Under the pieces are notes generated by a model. That model ran no database searches. It was not told the origin of the DNA and saw only the letters and a program-made list of their open reading frames with translations. Positions 36,264 through 46,366 of a stretch of 64,000 bases of DNA are shown in pieces. The DNA is taken from the NCBI GenBank assembly GCA_000027065.2, contig FN543094.1, positions 1 to 64,000 on the forward strand, given 5' to 3'. A program made the position numbers and the translations under genes. Every line of letters begins with the position of its first letter. The stretch's first letter is position 1. This DNA comes from Cronobacter turicensis z3032. GTDB taxonomy: Bacteria > Pseudomonadota > Gammaproteobacteria > Enterobacterales > Enterobacteriaceae.

Positions 36264-36547
36264 ATGTGCGGCATGCGACGGGCAACCGTCGCTGTTGCTC
36301 TTTTTTTGGCGGTCCCGGCCAGGCCCGCATGCTTCCGTTATTCTCCTCAGGCTCATCATGATGAATCATAACCGGCGCAACATATGGCGCTGTCCCACTG
36401 CGCTGAACGCTACCCGCCGTACTTAAAGGTTTCTTTGCGCGTATCCTGGCGATACCCGTCACAGCGGCGGTGATTTTTTTACAACATTTTTATACGAGGG
36501 GCGGTTTAATAAGAGGATCTGTCAGTAGAATCTTTTGAGGCCTGGTT
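36264..36547. other. intergenic after the hcp unit, with a hairpin
   Basis: A stem GCGACGG/CCGTCGC at 36275-36292 is followed, seven bases later, by a run of seven T and may end the hcp transcript. A 35-codon frame at 36264-36371 with a hydrophobic start overlaps this stem and is probably not a gene. The rest has nothing recognisable. Confidence 0.4.
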
Positions 36548-38023
36548 TTGCTACCGCACGCTCCTGCAAATTCTTCACGTCCCGCCATTGTCATCCATCT
36601 GTGTGGTTTTCTGGTGTTGCTCTACAGCTTTTCGATGCTGCCACCGATGCTCGTCGCGCTGTTTTGTAAGGATCGCAGTTACTTTTCCTTTCTGGTGACT
36701 TTCGTCACTTTCTTTGTGCCAGGTTGCGCCGCATGGCTTGCCACACGCCGCCAGATAGCGCCGCTTAAAACCCGCGACGGTTTTCTGATAATCGTTCTGT
36801 TCTGGATACTGTTTTCCCTTATCAGCGCGATGCCGTTCTGGCTCGATAACGCGCTCGGCCTGAACGCCGCGCAGGCGCTTTTTGAAGGCGTATCCGGGAT
36901 AACGACGACGGGCGCCACCATCATGAATGATGTGAGCGGGCTTCCGAAGGCTTATCTTTACTACCGCGCGCAACTCAACTTTATCGGTGGTCTGGGCGTT
37001 ATTGTCCTCGCGGTCGCCGTGCTGCCGCTGCTCGGAATAGGCGGCATGAAACTGTATCAGTCGGAGATGCCCGGCCCGTTTAAGGAAGAGCGCTTAACGC
37101 CGCGTCTTGCAGATACGTCGCGCACGCTCTGGCTTACCTATGTCTTGCTGGGAGCCGCCTGCGCCGTGGCTTACCGGATAGCGGGTATGCCGTGGTTTGA
37201 CGCGCTGTGCCACGGGCTTTCTACCGTCTCTCTCGGCGGGTTTTCCACGCGCAATGAAAGTATTGGCTTTTATGACAGTTATCCGATCGAACTGGTGGCG
37301 GGGCTGTTTTCACTGTTATCCGCGGTAAATTTTACCGTCTGGTTCGTCGCCTTTACCCGGCGAACTTTAAAACCCTTTCGCCGCAACGCCGAACTGCACT
37401 TTTTTCTTCTGGTCACGCTGATTATCGTGCTGCTGACCGCCTGGCAGGTCTGGCATAAGGGGATGTACGACCTGACAGGCAGCCTGGTTCATGCCTTCTT
37501 TCTGGCAAGCTCAATGATTACTGACAACGGCCTTGCGACGTCAGACTATGCGAGCTGGCCTGCGCACACTATCGTCATGCTGTTGCTGGCGAGCTTTTTT
37601 GGCGGCTGTGTGGGCTCAACCTGTGGGGGCATTAAAGCGCTGCGCTTTCTGATCCTGTTTAAACAAAGCCGTAATGAGGTGCATCAGCTGGCGCATCCGC
37701 GGGCAATCCTCAGCCTGCATATCGGTCAGAGCGTCGTGAATGAGCGTGTGCTGCGCTCGGTATGCAGCTTTTTCTTTCTCTACATGCTGGTCAGCATTCT
37801 GTTTATCTGGGCGCTAACTTCAATGGGATATGATCTGTTAAGCGCCTTCGGTACGGTAGCCGCCTGCATCAATAATATGGGGCTTGGGTTCGGCGTGACG
37901 GCGGCGAGCTTCGACACGCTCAATGACGGCGCGAAATACCTGATGTGTCTGGCGATGATTCTGGGGCGGCTTGAGATCTATCCGTTCCTGATCCTGCTCT
38001 CGCGGTTTTTCTGGCGCGCCTGA
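36548..38023 (+). CDS. TrkH/TrkG-type potassium uptake protein
   Basis: 491 residues starting at TTG 36548; no ATG is nearby, so the start is uncertain. Four channel-like repeats each have a filter Gly: GITTTGATIM, TVSLGGFSTR, SSMITDNGLAT and NNMGLGFGVT. The third loop has T-D-N-G where E. coli TrkH has T-T-A-G. It works with a TrkA-type regulatory protein at the membrane. It is probably an accessory Trk copy. Confidence 0.88.
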   Translation: MLPHAPANSSRPAIVIHLCGFLVLLYSFSMLPPMLVALFCKDRSYFSFLVTFVTFFVPGCAAWLATRRQIAPLKTRDGFLIIVLFWILFSLISAMPFWLDNALGLNAAQALFEGVSGITTTGATIMNDVSGLPKAYLYYRAQLNFIGGLGVIVLAVAVLPLLGIGGMKLYQSEMPGPFKEERLTPRLADTSRTLWLTYVLLGAACAVAYRIAGMPWFDALCHGLSTVSLGGFSTRNESIGFYDSYPIELVAGLFSLLSAVNFTVWFVAFTRRTLKPFRRNAELHFFLLVTLIIVLLTAWQVWHKGMYDLTGSLVHAFFLASSMITDNGLATSDYASWPAHTIVMLLLASFFGGCVGSTCGGIKALRFLILFKQSRNEVHQLAHPRAILSLHIGQSVVNERVLRSVCSFFFLYMLVSILFIWALTSMGYDLLSAFGTVAACINNMGLGFGVTAASFDTLNDGAKYLMCLAMILGRLEIYPFLILLSRFFWRA

Positions 38024-38032
38024 GCCCGGCGG

Positions 38033-38063
38033 TCAACGGCTCCGCCTGAAAAGGAGCCGTTGA
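38033..38063. terminator. terminator-like hairpin between trk and arsC
   Basis: A perfect 11-bp stem TCAACGGCTCC/GGAGCCGTTGA lies between the two convergent genes. It lacks a strong T tract. Confidence 0.5.
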
Positions 38064-38079
38064 TTAAGGTTCAACTGCA

Positions 38080-38493
38080 TCAGGGCGCAGGCGGAATGAC
38101 AATCTCGCCATCTTCTTTGGTAAACGGGCCTTGCTGCGGATCGGGCAGAAGGGCCAGCACCGCTTCTGAGGGACGGCACAGCCGGGTGCCAAGCGGCGTC
38201 ACTACGATCGGACGGTTAATCAGTATCGGGTGCGCCAGCATCGCGTCCAGCAACTGCGCATCACTGATTTTCTCATCGTCCAGCCCGAGCGCCTGATACG
38301 GCTCGACATTTTTACGCAGCAGCGCCCGCACGCTAATTCCCATCTCCGTAATCAGCGTTTTCAGTTCGTCGCGCGTCGGCGGCGTGTCCAGATAAAGAAT
38401 AATGGTCGGCTCCACGCCGCTGTTGCGGATAAGGCCAAGCGTGTTGCGCGAGGTGCCGCAGGCCGGGTTATGGTAAATCGTAATCGGGGTCAT
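38080..38493 (-). CDS. arsC: arsenate reductase (glutaredoxin type)
   Basis: 137 residues, close to plasmid and chromosomal ArsC (141). The catalytic Cys12 is in IYHNPACGTSRNTL, and the RPIVVTPLGTRLCRP region holds the arsenate-binding Arg residues. It reduces arsenate to arsenite with glutathione and glutaredoxin. It is the last gene of arsRBC, 44 bases after arsB. Confidence 0.94.
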   Translation of the reverse strand: MTPITIYHNPACGTSRNTLGLIRNSGVEPTIILYLDTPPTRDELKTLITEMGISVRALLRKNVEPYQALGLDDEKISDAQLLDAMLAHPILINRPIVVTPLGTRLCRPSEAVLALLPDPQQGPFTKEDGEIVIPPAP

Positions 38494-38537
38494 CAGGATT
38501 CTCCGTCAGGGCGCGTTTTGCCGCACCCTGGACCAGG

Positions 38538-39821
<1,284 letters not shown>

Positions 39822-39876
39822 ACCGCTCTCCTTGACTGAACAAACACGGCTTTTGCGCCGAAGTAAGAACTAACAA

Positions 39877-39892
39877 ATATGATAAATCATAT
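39877..39892. promoter_or_regulatory. palindrome in the arsR-arsB gap
   Basis: ATATGAT-AA-ATCATAT is a perfect 7+7 inverted repeat in an AT-rich gap. It may be a second ArsR-type site or an mRNA element. Confidence 0.4.
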
Positions 39893-39909
39893 ATGTACAG
39901 GAAAATTTT

Positions 39910-40245
39910 TTAGCCGCAATGTCTGCCGTTTGACGCGCTTTGCGCGACCAGAGACGCGATGACCTCCCGCTGGCATAAAAACGCCTGTTCGATCACTGCG
40001 GCAGCCCAGGCGGGCATGTGCGGCGAAAGCCGGTAGTGGATCCATTTGCCGTCGCGGCGATCGCTGAGAAGACCGCTGTCGCGCAGCAACGCCAGATGGC
40101 GGGAGATTTTAGGCTGGGAGAGGTTTAACGTGGCCGAGAGCTCGCAAACGCACAGCTCGCCCTGCGCGCGCAGCAGCAGCGCCAGATGCAGTCGGGTGTC
40201 GTCAGCAAGCAGTTTAAACAGCTGTAGCGGTGTAAGCGACGCCAT
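39910..40245 (-). CDS. arsR: ArsR arsenical repressor
   Basis: 111 residues from the ATG at 40245; the frame starts earlier at 40287. The wHTH includes ELSATLNLSQPKISRHLALL. The arsenite-binding Cys32 and Cys34 are in GELCVCEL, as in E. coli ArsR. It represses the operon and releases DNA on binding As(III) or Sb(III). The palindrome at 40303-40326 is its probable operator. Confidence 0.94.
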   Translation of the reverse strand: MASLTPLQLFKLLADDTRLHLALLLRAQGELCVCELSATLNLSQPKISRHLALLRDSGLLSDRRDGKWIHYRLSPHMPAWAAAVIEQAFLCQREVIASLVAQSASNGRHCG

Positions 40246-40302
40246 ATAGCCCTCTATAAATCGTGGAGGGCAGTGTGGATCGCTCAACGCGTGGCGTCAA
40301 CA

Positions 40303-40326
40303 ACATATTCGATTTAACGAATATGT
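40303..40326. promoter_or_regulatory. probable ArsR operator
   Basis: ACATATTCG-ATTTAA-CGAATATGT is a perfect 9+9 inverted repeat, 58 bases upstream of arsR. It is near the end of the opposing-side DapA-family gene. The ATTCG-containing half resembles known ars operators. Confidence 0.65.
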
Positions 40327-40334
40327 CTGGCGGA

Positions 40335-41222
40335 TTAGTGATAGTCCCGCTGTGCCAGCACCGTCTGCAACTGCGCGCGCGCCTCGCCCTGCAGGCTCAG
40401 CAGCGGCTCCGGCAGGCAGGGCGCCGCGACGCGCCCGGACAGCTCCGCGGCCGCCGCAATGACCCGCAAACTGCCGTGACGGCGGAACAATGTCCAGAGC
40501 GGTTCAAATGCCCCGTTGAGTGCGGCGGCCTGCGCCGCGTCACCCGCGAGCGCGGCGTCGGTCAGCGCGCGGATGTCGCGCGGCCAGAGCCCGGCGGTGA
40601 CCGAACAGAACACATCGGCGCCCGCCAGCAGCGCATCGGCGGCCTGATGATCGCCACTGGTGCCAAGGGTGACGGTGGCCGGGATCTCGCGGCGCAACGC
40701 GGCGATTTTCGCTGCCGCCCCGGCGGCATCGCTGAACGGGCTGAGTTTTATCGAGCCGATGTTAGGCAAGCGCGCCACGGCGCACAGTAAGTCCTGGGTA
40801 AAGGTGAAACCCGTGGTGGCAGGGTTATCATAAATACACAGCGGCACCGAGACGGCGCGCGCGACACGCTCATACAGCCGGTATGCCTCTTCCTGGCTGA
40901 GCGGCTGATAGGAGAGCGGCGCGAGCAGCAGCCCGCGCGCGCCGGCGCGCTGGGCGTCATCGGCGAGATCCAGCATCTCTTCCAGACGCAGCGCGCTGAT
41001 GCTGGTCATAACCGGAATATCGCCTGCCGCGTCTGTGGACAGCGCCGTGAGGCGGGCGCGTTGCTCGCGGGAGAGGTAGGCATAGCTGCCGGTAGAGCCG
41101 AGCGGCGCGATGACATTCACCCGCGCCGCCGCCAGATTTTCAATCAGCGACACAAAAGTTTTTTCATCTGGCTTGCCATTAACGAGCGGCGTCAGCGGAA
41201 AAGCAGCGAGACCCTTAAACAT
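40335..41222 (-). CDS. dihydrodipicolinate synthase (DapA/NAL) family protein
   Basis: 295 residues. TIM-barrel aldolase with Schiff-base Lys in GSIKLSPFSD, the catalytic Tyr in CIYDNPATTGFTF and the N-terminal PLGSTGSYAYLS for pyruvate binding. The G-S-T-G-S in place of the typical G-T-T-G-E points away from DapA itself, toward other lyases or synthases in the family. It probably forms a transcription unit with the EamA gene 24 bases upstream. Confidence 0.86.
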   Translation of the reverse strand: MFKGLAAFPLTPLVNGKPDEKTFVSLIENLAAARVNVIAPLGSTGSYAYLSREQRARLTALSTDAAGDIPVMTSISALRLEEMLDLADDAQRAGARGLLLAPLSYQPLSQEEAYRLYERVARAVSVPLCIYDNPATTGFTFTQDLLCAVARLPNIGSIKLSPFSDAAGAAAKIAALRREIPATVTLGTSGDHQAADALLAGADVFCSVTAGLWPRDIRALTDAALAGDAAQAAALNGAFEPLWTLFRRHGSLRVIAAAAELSGRVAAPCLPEPLLSLQGEARAQLQTVLAQRDYH

Positions 41223-41246
41223 AATGCTTCCTTATTCAGTTAATCA

Positions 41247-42125
41247 TCAGCGCGCGAATTTTTTTGAGCACGCCACACAGAGGATCACTCCCAGCGTCAC
41301 GGCCAGCATCAGCGGGCTGACGTGTTCATTCAACAGCGTCGCGGCGAGCGCGAGGCCGAGAAACGGCTGTAACAGCTGAAGCTGTCCGACAGCGGCGATC
41401 CCGCCTGCGGCCAGCCCGCGGTACCAGAATATAAAACCTATCAGCATACTAAAGAGCGATACATAGGCCAGCGAAATCCAGGCCGCAGGCGCCACCGCGC
41501 TGAACGTGGCGGGGCGCGTCAGCCAGGCGGCGCCCGGCATCAGCGGCAGCGCGAGGATCAGCGCCCAGCCGATCACCTGCCAGCCGCCGAGCTGACGCGA
41601 CAGCGCCGCGCCTTCCGCATAGCCTAAACCGCACAGCGCCACGGCGGCCAGCATCAGCAGGTCGCCCCGTAACGAGACGCGCACCTCGCCGGTGAGGGCA
41701 AAGCCCGCCACCAGCAGGCTCCCCATAACGGAGAAGATCCAGAACGCCGGGCGAGGGCGTTCGCCGCCGCGCAACACGCCGAAGAGCGCCGTCGCCAGTG
41801 GCAACAGACCGATAAATACCATCGAATGCGCCGAGGTCACGTGTTGTAGCGCCAGCGCGGTCAGCAATGGAAAGCCCACCACCACGCCTGCGCAGACGAC
41901 GGCAAGCGACACCGCCTGCCGCGGCGTCGGGCGCGTTTCCCGGCGCAGCATCATCAGCAGCAGCGCCAGCCCGCCTGCGATGGTGGCACGGGCGAACGTC
42001 AGAAAAAACGGCGAGAAATCCAGCACCGCGACGCGCGTGGCGGGCAGCGAACCGCTGAAAATGACAACGCCCAGCAGACCATTCAGCCAGCCTGCCCACG
42101 GGCCCGGACGGGACGGATTTTCCAT
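41247..42125 (-). CDS. EamA (DMT) family exporter
   Basis: 292 residues with ten hydrophobic helices forming two EamA repeats: FFLTFARATIAGGLALLLMM and LAYVSLFSMLIGFIFWYRGL are typical. Such proteins export amino acids or metabolites. It is divergent from a MocR regulator, a common arrangement in which MocR controls the exporter. The DapA-family gene is downstream. Confidence 0.87.
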   Translation of the reverse strand: MENPSRPGPWAGWLNGLLGVVIFSGSLPATRVAVLDFSPFFLTFARATIAGGLALLLMMLRRETRPTPRQAVSLAVVCAGVVVGFPLLTALALQHVTSAHSMVFIGLLPLATALFGVLRGGERPRPAFWIFSVMGSLLVAGFALTGEVRVSLRGDLLMLAAVALCGLGYAEGAALSRQLGGWQVIGWALILALPLMPGAAWLTRPATFSAVAPAAWISLAYVSLFSMLIGFIFWYRGLAAGGIAAVGQLQLLQPFLGLALAATLLNEHVSPLMLAVTLGVILCVACSKKFAR

Positions 42126-42181
42126 TTCACTCTCCTGATAAACCGCTCACATTGACGACTGCCAGTGTAGGGCGCTAGATT

Positions 42182-42205
42182 CATGACAATCAAAAAATTG
42201 TCATG
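42182..42205. promoter_or_regulatory. MocR-type operator between eamA and mocR
   Basis: CATGACAAT-N6-ATTGTCATG is a perfect 9+9 inverted repeat ending 12 bases before the MocR start, so the regulator probably controls itself and eamA. Confidence 0.65.
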
Positions 42206-42216
42206 GATACATTACC

Positions 42217-43551
42217 GTGAAAGCGCGCTACAAAGTTCTCGTCGATCGCTACGCTGCGGCTATCCGCAGCGGTGAGTTAACCGCAGGCGCAAAGCTGCCG
42301 ACGCACCGGCGGCTGGCGGCGGAACACCATGTCTCGCTCGCCACGGCGACGCGCGTCTATGCCGAGCTGGAGGCGATGGGACTGGTGAGCGGCGAAACGG
42401 GGCGGGGCACGTTTGTGCGGGATATTGCGCTGCCGCCGGGGCTGGGTATCGATCAACACGCCGTAGCAGCGGATGCGCTGGATCTGAGTTTTAACTATCC
42501 CGCGCTGCCGGGACAGGCTGAACAGCTGCGGGACGCGTTGCGCCAGCTGGCTTCGGCCGGGGATATTGACGCGCTGTTGCGCTATCAGCCCCACGCCGGG
42601 CGGGCGAAAGACCGGGAGACTATCGCCGCGTATCTGGCGGGCGCAGGGCTGAATACCGCTCCTGAGAACGTGCTGGTGGTGAACGGCGCGCAGCATGGCC
42701 TCGCCGTGACGGTAATGAGCCTGCTGCGGCCCGGCGATGTCGTGGCGGTGGACGCGCTTACCTATCCTGGTTTTAAAGTGGCCGCGCAGTTGTGTCATTC
42801 TGAGCTGGCGGCGGTGCCCTGTACCCCGCAGGGGCCCGATCTGGCGGCATTGCAGGCGCTCTGTGAAAAGCGTCGCGTGCGGGCGGTTTACACGATGCCG
42901 ACGCTGCATAACCCGCTCGGCTGGGTAATGACGCCGCGCCAGCGACGGGCGCTGGTGGCGATCGCCCGGCAATACGATCTGTTACTCATCGAAGACGCGC
43001 CTTACGCCTGGCTGGTGAAGCCCGCGCCGGTGCCGCTCGCGGCGCTGGCGCCGGAGAGAACGGTGTATGTTACGGGGTTTTCAAAGAATATCGCGACGGG
43101 CCTGCGCGTCGGCGCGGTGGTCTGCCCGCCGCGTTTTCAGAGCATCTTCGAGCGCACCATCCGCGCCACCGCCTGGAATACGCCTGCGCTGATGACGACG
43201 CTGGTATGCGACTGGCTGCGTGACGGCACGGCGAACCGGTTTGAAGTGCTGAAGCGCCGTGATGCGCGGGCGCGCCAGCGTATCGCCCGGGAGGCGCTGG
43301 CGCCGCTTGAGATCATGAGCCACCCGTCCTCTTATTTTCTCTGGCTGCCGCTTCGGGAAGGCGTACGGGCCGAGCAGGTGGCGCAAAAACTGCTGCAGAA
43401 AAAGATTTCGGTATCCACCGCCGAGCCGTTCAGCGCCTCGCTCCATACGCCCCACGCGATACGTCTCGCGCTCGGCTCTTTACCGCTGGAGACACTGCGC
43501 AAGGCGCTCGACACGATCCGGGAAACGATACTGTATGAGGAGAATCTGTAG
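42217..43551 (+). CDS. MocR (GntR/aminotransferase) family regulator
   Basis: 444 residues from a GTG start. The N-terminal GntR HTH has AAEHHVSLATATRVYAELEA. The C-terminal fold-type I aminotransferase-like domain has the PLP Lys in YVTGFSKNIATGLRVG and the Asp in LLIEDAPYAWL. Such regulators bind PLP and an amino acid or amine. It is divergent from the EamA exporter and probably regulates it. Confidence 0.9.
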   Translation: MKARYKVLVDRYAAAIRSGELTAGAKLPTHRRLAAEHHVSLATATRVYAELEAMGLVSGETGRGTFVRDIALPPGLGIDQHAVAADALDLSFNYPALPGQAEQLRDALRQLASAGDIDALLRYQPHAGRAKDRETIAAYLAGAGLNTAPENVLVVNGAQHGLAVTVMSLLRPGDVVAVDALTYPGFKVAAQLCHSELAAVPCTPQGPDLAALQALCEKRRVRAVYTMPTLHNPLGWVMTPRQRRALVAIARQYDLLLIEDAPYAWLVKPAPVPLAALAPERTVYVTGFSKNIATGLRVGAVVCPPRFQSIFERTIRATAWNTPALMTTLVCDWLRDGTANRFEVLKRRDARARQRIAREALAPLEIMSHPSSYFLWLPLREGVRAEQVAQKLLQKKISVSTAEPFSASLHTPHAIRLALGSLPLETLRKALDTIRETILYEENL

Positions 43552-43582
43552 CGCCACGAGGCTGGGCTAAGCGTTGCGGTGG

Positions 43583-43611
43583 AGGGCCACCCGCAAAGGC
43601 GGCCCTTTTTA
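43583..43611. terminator. terminator between mocR and dsbG
   Basis: Stem AGGGCC/GGCCCT followed by TTTTTA lies between the two convergent stop codons. Confidence 0.7.
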
Positions 43612-44367
43612 TTACTTACAGGCTACCAGATCGGCCATCTGTTCAGGGTCAGGCAAACCGACGATCTGCTGGAGCAGCTTGTCTTTGTTCAGATAGTAAA
43701 TCGCGGGCGTACCGTTCGCGCCCAGTTGCGCCATCAGTTGCTGGTTATACTGGATCTGCTTAAACGCTGCGGGCGAGGTTTTCTCCGGCAGCGCCGGTTT
43801 GGTCTTACCGGCTGAGCTTTCCAGCGCCTGCCAGGTTTTTTGCGGATCGTCAGAGGCCAGCACCGCCGCGGCATAGCGCCCGCTGTCCGGGCGGATCACG
43901 CCCACCAGCAGGGTTTTCAGGCTAATGCTTTTATCCTTGAGGTGCGGCTGCGCCTGCTCCCAGAACTTGTGGCAGTAAGGGCAGAAGGGGTCTGCGAAGA
44001 CCACCACCTTGCACGCGGCCTGGTCACTGCCTTCCTTAATGCCCTTCGCCTGATCCAGCGCTTTCCACATTTCGCGGCCCGCCGGGATATACAGCTCGTC
44101 GTTAAAGAGCTTTTCGCTGAGATTATTCCCCTTCTCGTCATACATATAGCCAGCGATGACATGCTTTTTATCCGGCGTCAGATAAAGCGTCACGCCGGTG
44201 TCCTGATATTTCCCAAGCCAGGCCTGGACACCGCCGGGCGCGCTAAAGGGTTTGATAATCGTAATGCCCTGTTTCTCCATCTGTTTGACCGGCTCTGGTA
44301 AATCGTCAGTCTGCGCCTGCGCATGGAAAGCGGCGAGCAGAGCGCCCGTCATCAGCATCTTTTTCAT
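43612..44367 (-). CDS. dsbG: DsbG thiol-disulfide isomerase/reductase
   Basis: 251 residues, the DsbG length. Signal peptide (about 1-19), N-terminal dimerisation domain (about 20-85), linker helix and a thioredoxin domain with Cys129-Pro-Tyr-Cys132 in FADPFCPYCHKFW and the cis-Pro loop NGTPAIYYL. It keeps single Cys residues of periplasmic proteins reduced, with electrons from DsbD. The small membrane gene upstream is probably unrelated. Confidence 0.93.
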   Translation of the reverse strand: MKKMLMTGALLAAFHAQAQTDDLPEPVKQMEKQGITIIKPFSAPGGVQAWLGKYQDTGVTLYLTPDKKHVIAGYMYDEKGNNLSEKLFNDELYIPAGREMWKALDQAKGIKEGSDQAACKVVVFADPFCPYCHKFWEQAQPHLKDKSISLKTLLVGVIRPDSGRYAAAVLASDDPQKTWQALESSAGKTKPALPEKTSPAAFKQIQYNQQLMAQLGANGTPAIYYLNKDKLLQQIVGLPDPEQMADLVACK

Positions 44368-44423
44368 TGGCTATCCTTATTTATCGCCTGAGAGGCAGCC
44401 GCGCCGGCGTTATCCAGCGCGAC

Positions 44424-44684
44424 TCAGCCGCGATCGTCTTTCGGCCCCAGAAAGTAGAATGCGAAGGGAAGCGAGATAATAAACGAGAACGGCACGCTGT
44501 AAATCAGCACCCAGGCGCCCTGCATGATAAACATCGAAGAACTCCACTGTTCCATCGGCATGTTGTACTGCTCTTCAACCCCCTCAAACGTGACGCGTGA
44601 GACGACCGTCAGTACGGTGATGAATACAATCACCAGCGCCGTCAGAAATTTTTTCCCGTCGGGGGTGCGCAGTTTTTCCAGCAT
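44424..44684 (-). CDS. small two-TM membrane protein of unknown function
   Basis: 86 residues with two hydrophobic helices (about 13-32, FLTALVIVFITVLTVVSRVT, and about 50-77, MQGAWVLIYSVPFSFIISL). The two termini are charged and the loop acidic. I do not recognise the family. It is upstream of dsbG on the same strand with 56 bases between. Confidence 0.6.
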   Translation of the reverse strand: MLEKLRTPDGKKFLTALVIVFITVLTVVSRVTFEGVEEQYNMPMEQWSSSMFIMQGAWVLIYSVPFSFIISLPFAFYFLGPKDDRG

Positions 44685-45288
44685 GATGCTCTCCGGTTTG
44701 TTTTTCCCGCAGTGAGCGTGCGTTTGTGCCGGGTGGCAAGGCCATATGGTTGCATAAACAGCGGGAATGAAAAGTGGCGCAAGTGTATCGTAAATGGCGG
44801 GTAAATGTTACGGTCCGGAGGTGTATGTGGCGGCGCGAGGGAGACTTTTAATGGTGCGTGTAATCTATCTTATGTTAAATAAACACATTGCCGCGGTAAT
44901 TTCAGGTTAATCCGTTGTCTCTCATTTCCCAGGGAACACGATTGAAAGAGCCAGTAACCCTGACTCAGAGAAAGAAAAATATGCCCGTCTCCTGTGGGAA
45001 AATGATTTCAGAAGCTGACATCCAGCGTCTGGAAAAAACATACCGCCTCAGATACCCGATCATGATGAGTGCGGAAATCTTTACAGGCTAAGCGACACGT
45101 TTACTGCATTTTTTGAAATGATTTCCGAACAAACGCTTGCGCACGGAATGCACGTCAATCGTGACCTGTAACATCCCTGACTGACGCCGCCGCGCCATTT
45201 TCCGCGCCAGCGCGCAGCCAGAAATGGTACTATCTTACTCATAACGCCCTGTCCCGGCAGGCATTAACACCACCATCAGGAACGCCTT
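44685..45288. other. 604-base intergenic region
   Basis: Apart from the doubtful 49-codon frame at 44942, no gene or RNA is recognised. Part of the region is AT-rich (44870-45110). Confidence 0.4.
44942..45091 (+). CDS. doubtful 49-codon ORF
   Basis: A TTG-initiated frame of 49 codons; an internal ATG at 44981 gives 36. The product is basic, with SEADIQRLEKTYRLRYPIMM. It has no clear ribosome site and no recognised family. It could be a small gene or a relic. Confidence 0.2.
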   Translation: MKEPVTLTQRKKNMPVSCGKMISEADIQRLEKTYRLRYPIMMSAEIFTG

Positions 45289-45534
45289 ATGAGTAATGAT
45301 ATCCCGATCAAGTTTTATGACATCGCTGACGAGTACGCGACGGAAACGGCGTTGCCGGTAAGCGACGCGGATCGCGATCGCCTGGCGCACTACTTTCAGC
45401 TGTTGATCACCCGTTTGATGAATAACGAAGAGATTAGCGAAGAAGCGCAGCACGAGATGGCGAGCGAAGCGGGCATCGCCGAAGCGCATATCGATGAGAT
45501 TGCGAACTTCCTGAACCAGTGGGGCAACGAGTAA
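45289..45534 (+). CDS. ymjA: YmjA (DUF2543) family protein
   Basis: 81 residues, the same length as E. coli YmjA. Matches in [40 protein letters not shown] and the C-terminal [14 protein letters not shown]. It is acidic and cytoplasmic with no known activity. It stands alone, followed by a strong terminator. Confidence 0.92.
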   Translation: MSNDIPIKFYDIADEYATETALPVSDADRDRLAHYFQLLITRLMNNEEISEEAQHEMASEAGIAEAHIDEIANFLNQWGNE

Positions 45535-45565
45535 CGCCCCTGCGCCACTCAGTCTCAGCGAAAAG

Positions 45566-45591
45566 AAACGGCCCCTGTGCGGGGCCGTTTT
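45566..45591. terminator. bidirectional terminator between ymjA and the iron ABC operon
   Basis: A perfect 10-bp stem AAACGGCCCC/GGGGCCGTTT with a 5-base loop, followed by T. Confidence 0.88.
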
Positions 45592-45607
45592 GCATTACCG
45601 TTTTTAA

Positions 45608-46366
45608 CTACACAAAGTGGATGTGCTTCTTGCCGTGATGCGGCGAAATTTCAATGCGCGCCTCTACTTTAAATACCTCGCGAAGCATCGCCTCCGTCAG
45701 CACGTCATCCGGCGTCCCGCTCGCCACAACCTGCCCGCTCTGCATCACAATCAGCGCGTCGCAGAACATCGCGGCGTGGTTGAGATCGTGCAGCGCCACA
45801 ATGCTTGTCACCGGCAGCTCGCTGATGAGCCGCATCAGGTGCATCTGATGATGAATATCGAGATGGTTGGTCGGTTCATCCAGCAAAATCTCGCCGGGCG
45901 ACTGCGCCAGCGCGCGGGCGATGTGTACGCGCTGACGCTCGCCGCCGGAAAGATGCTGCCACCCTTCGTCGCGGCGGTCGAACATGTCCACGCGCTCCAG
46001 CGCCTGGCGCACGATCTCGTCATCCTGATGCGTCCAGGGCGAGAGCGGCGAATGGTGCGGAATACGCCCGAGCTTCACCACGTCGCGCACCCGAATATTG
46101 GCGTCCGTCATCGCGTGCTGTTCAACGAACGCCACGCGCTGCGCCAGCTTTTTCCTGGACAACCGCGCGATGTCGCCCTCGTCCAGCAGCACCCTGCCCG
46201 CATCCGGGCGGCGGAGCCCGGCCAGAATGCGCAGCAGCGACGATTTTCCGGAGCCGTTCGGGCCGAGCAGGCCGAGCGTCTGCCCGGTCGGCACGCTCAG
46301 CGACACGTTATTCACGATGCGCTTTTTGCCTGCCGACCAGCTGATATTTTCCGCGCGGATGCTCAT
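45608..46366 (-). CDS. ferric-chelate ABC transporter ATPase (FecE type)
   Basis: 252 residues. Walker A LLGPNGSGKSSLLR, signature LSGGERQRVHIARAL and Walker B EILLDEPTNHLD are intact. It belongs to the family energising siderophore, heme and B12 uptake. It is third in an SBP-permease-ATPase operon; its ATG overlaps the permease stop by four bases. Confidence 0.92.
   Translation of the reverse strand: MSIRAENISWSAGKKRIVNNVSLSVPTGQTLGLLGPNGSGKSSLLRILAGLRRPDAGRVLLDEGDIARLSRKKLAQRVAFVEQHAMTDANIRVRDVVKLGRIPHHSPLSPWTHQDDEIVRQALERVDMFDRRDEGWQHLSGGERQRVHIARALAQSPGEILLDEPTNHLDIHHQMHLMRLISELPVTSIVALHDLNHAAMFCDALIVMQSGQVVASGTPDDVLTEAMLREVFKVEARIEISPHHGKKHIHFV

Noticed and set aside
36264-36371. 35-codon frame after the putative effector as an immunity gene
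   Set aside because: It overlaps a terminator-like stem, lacks a ribosome site and is too short to be convincing.
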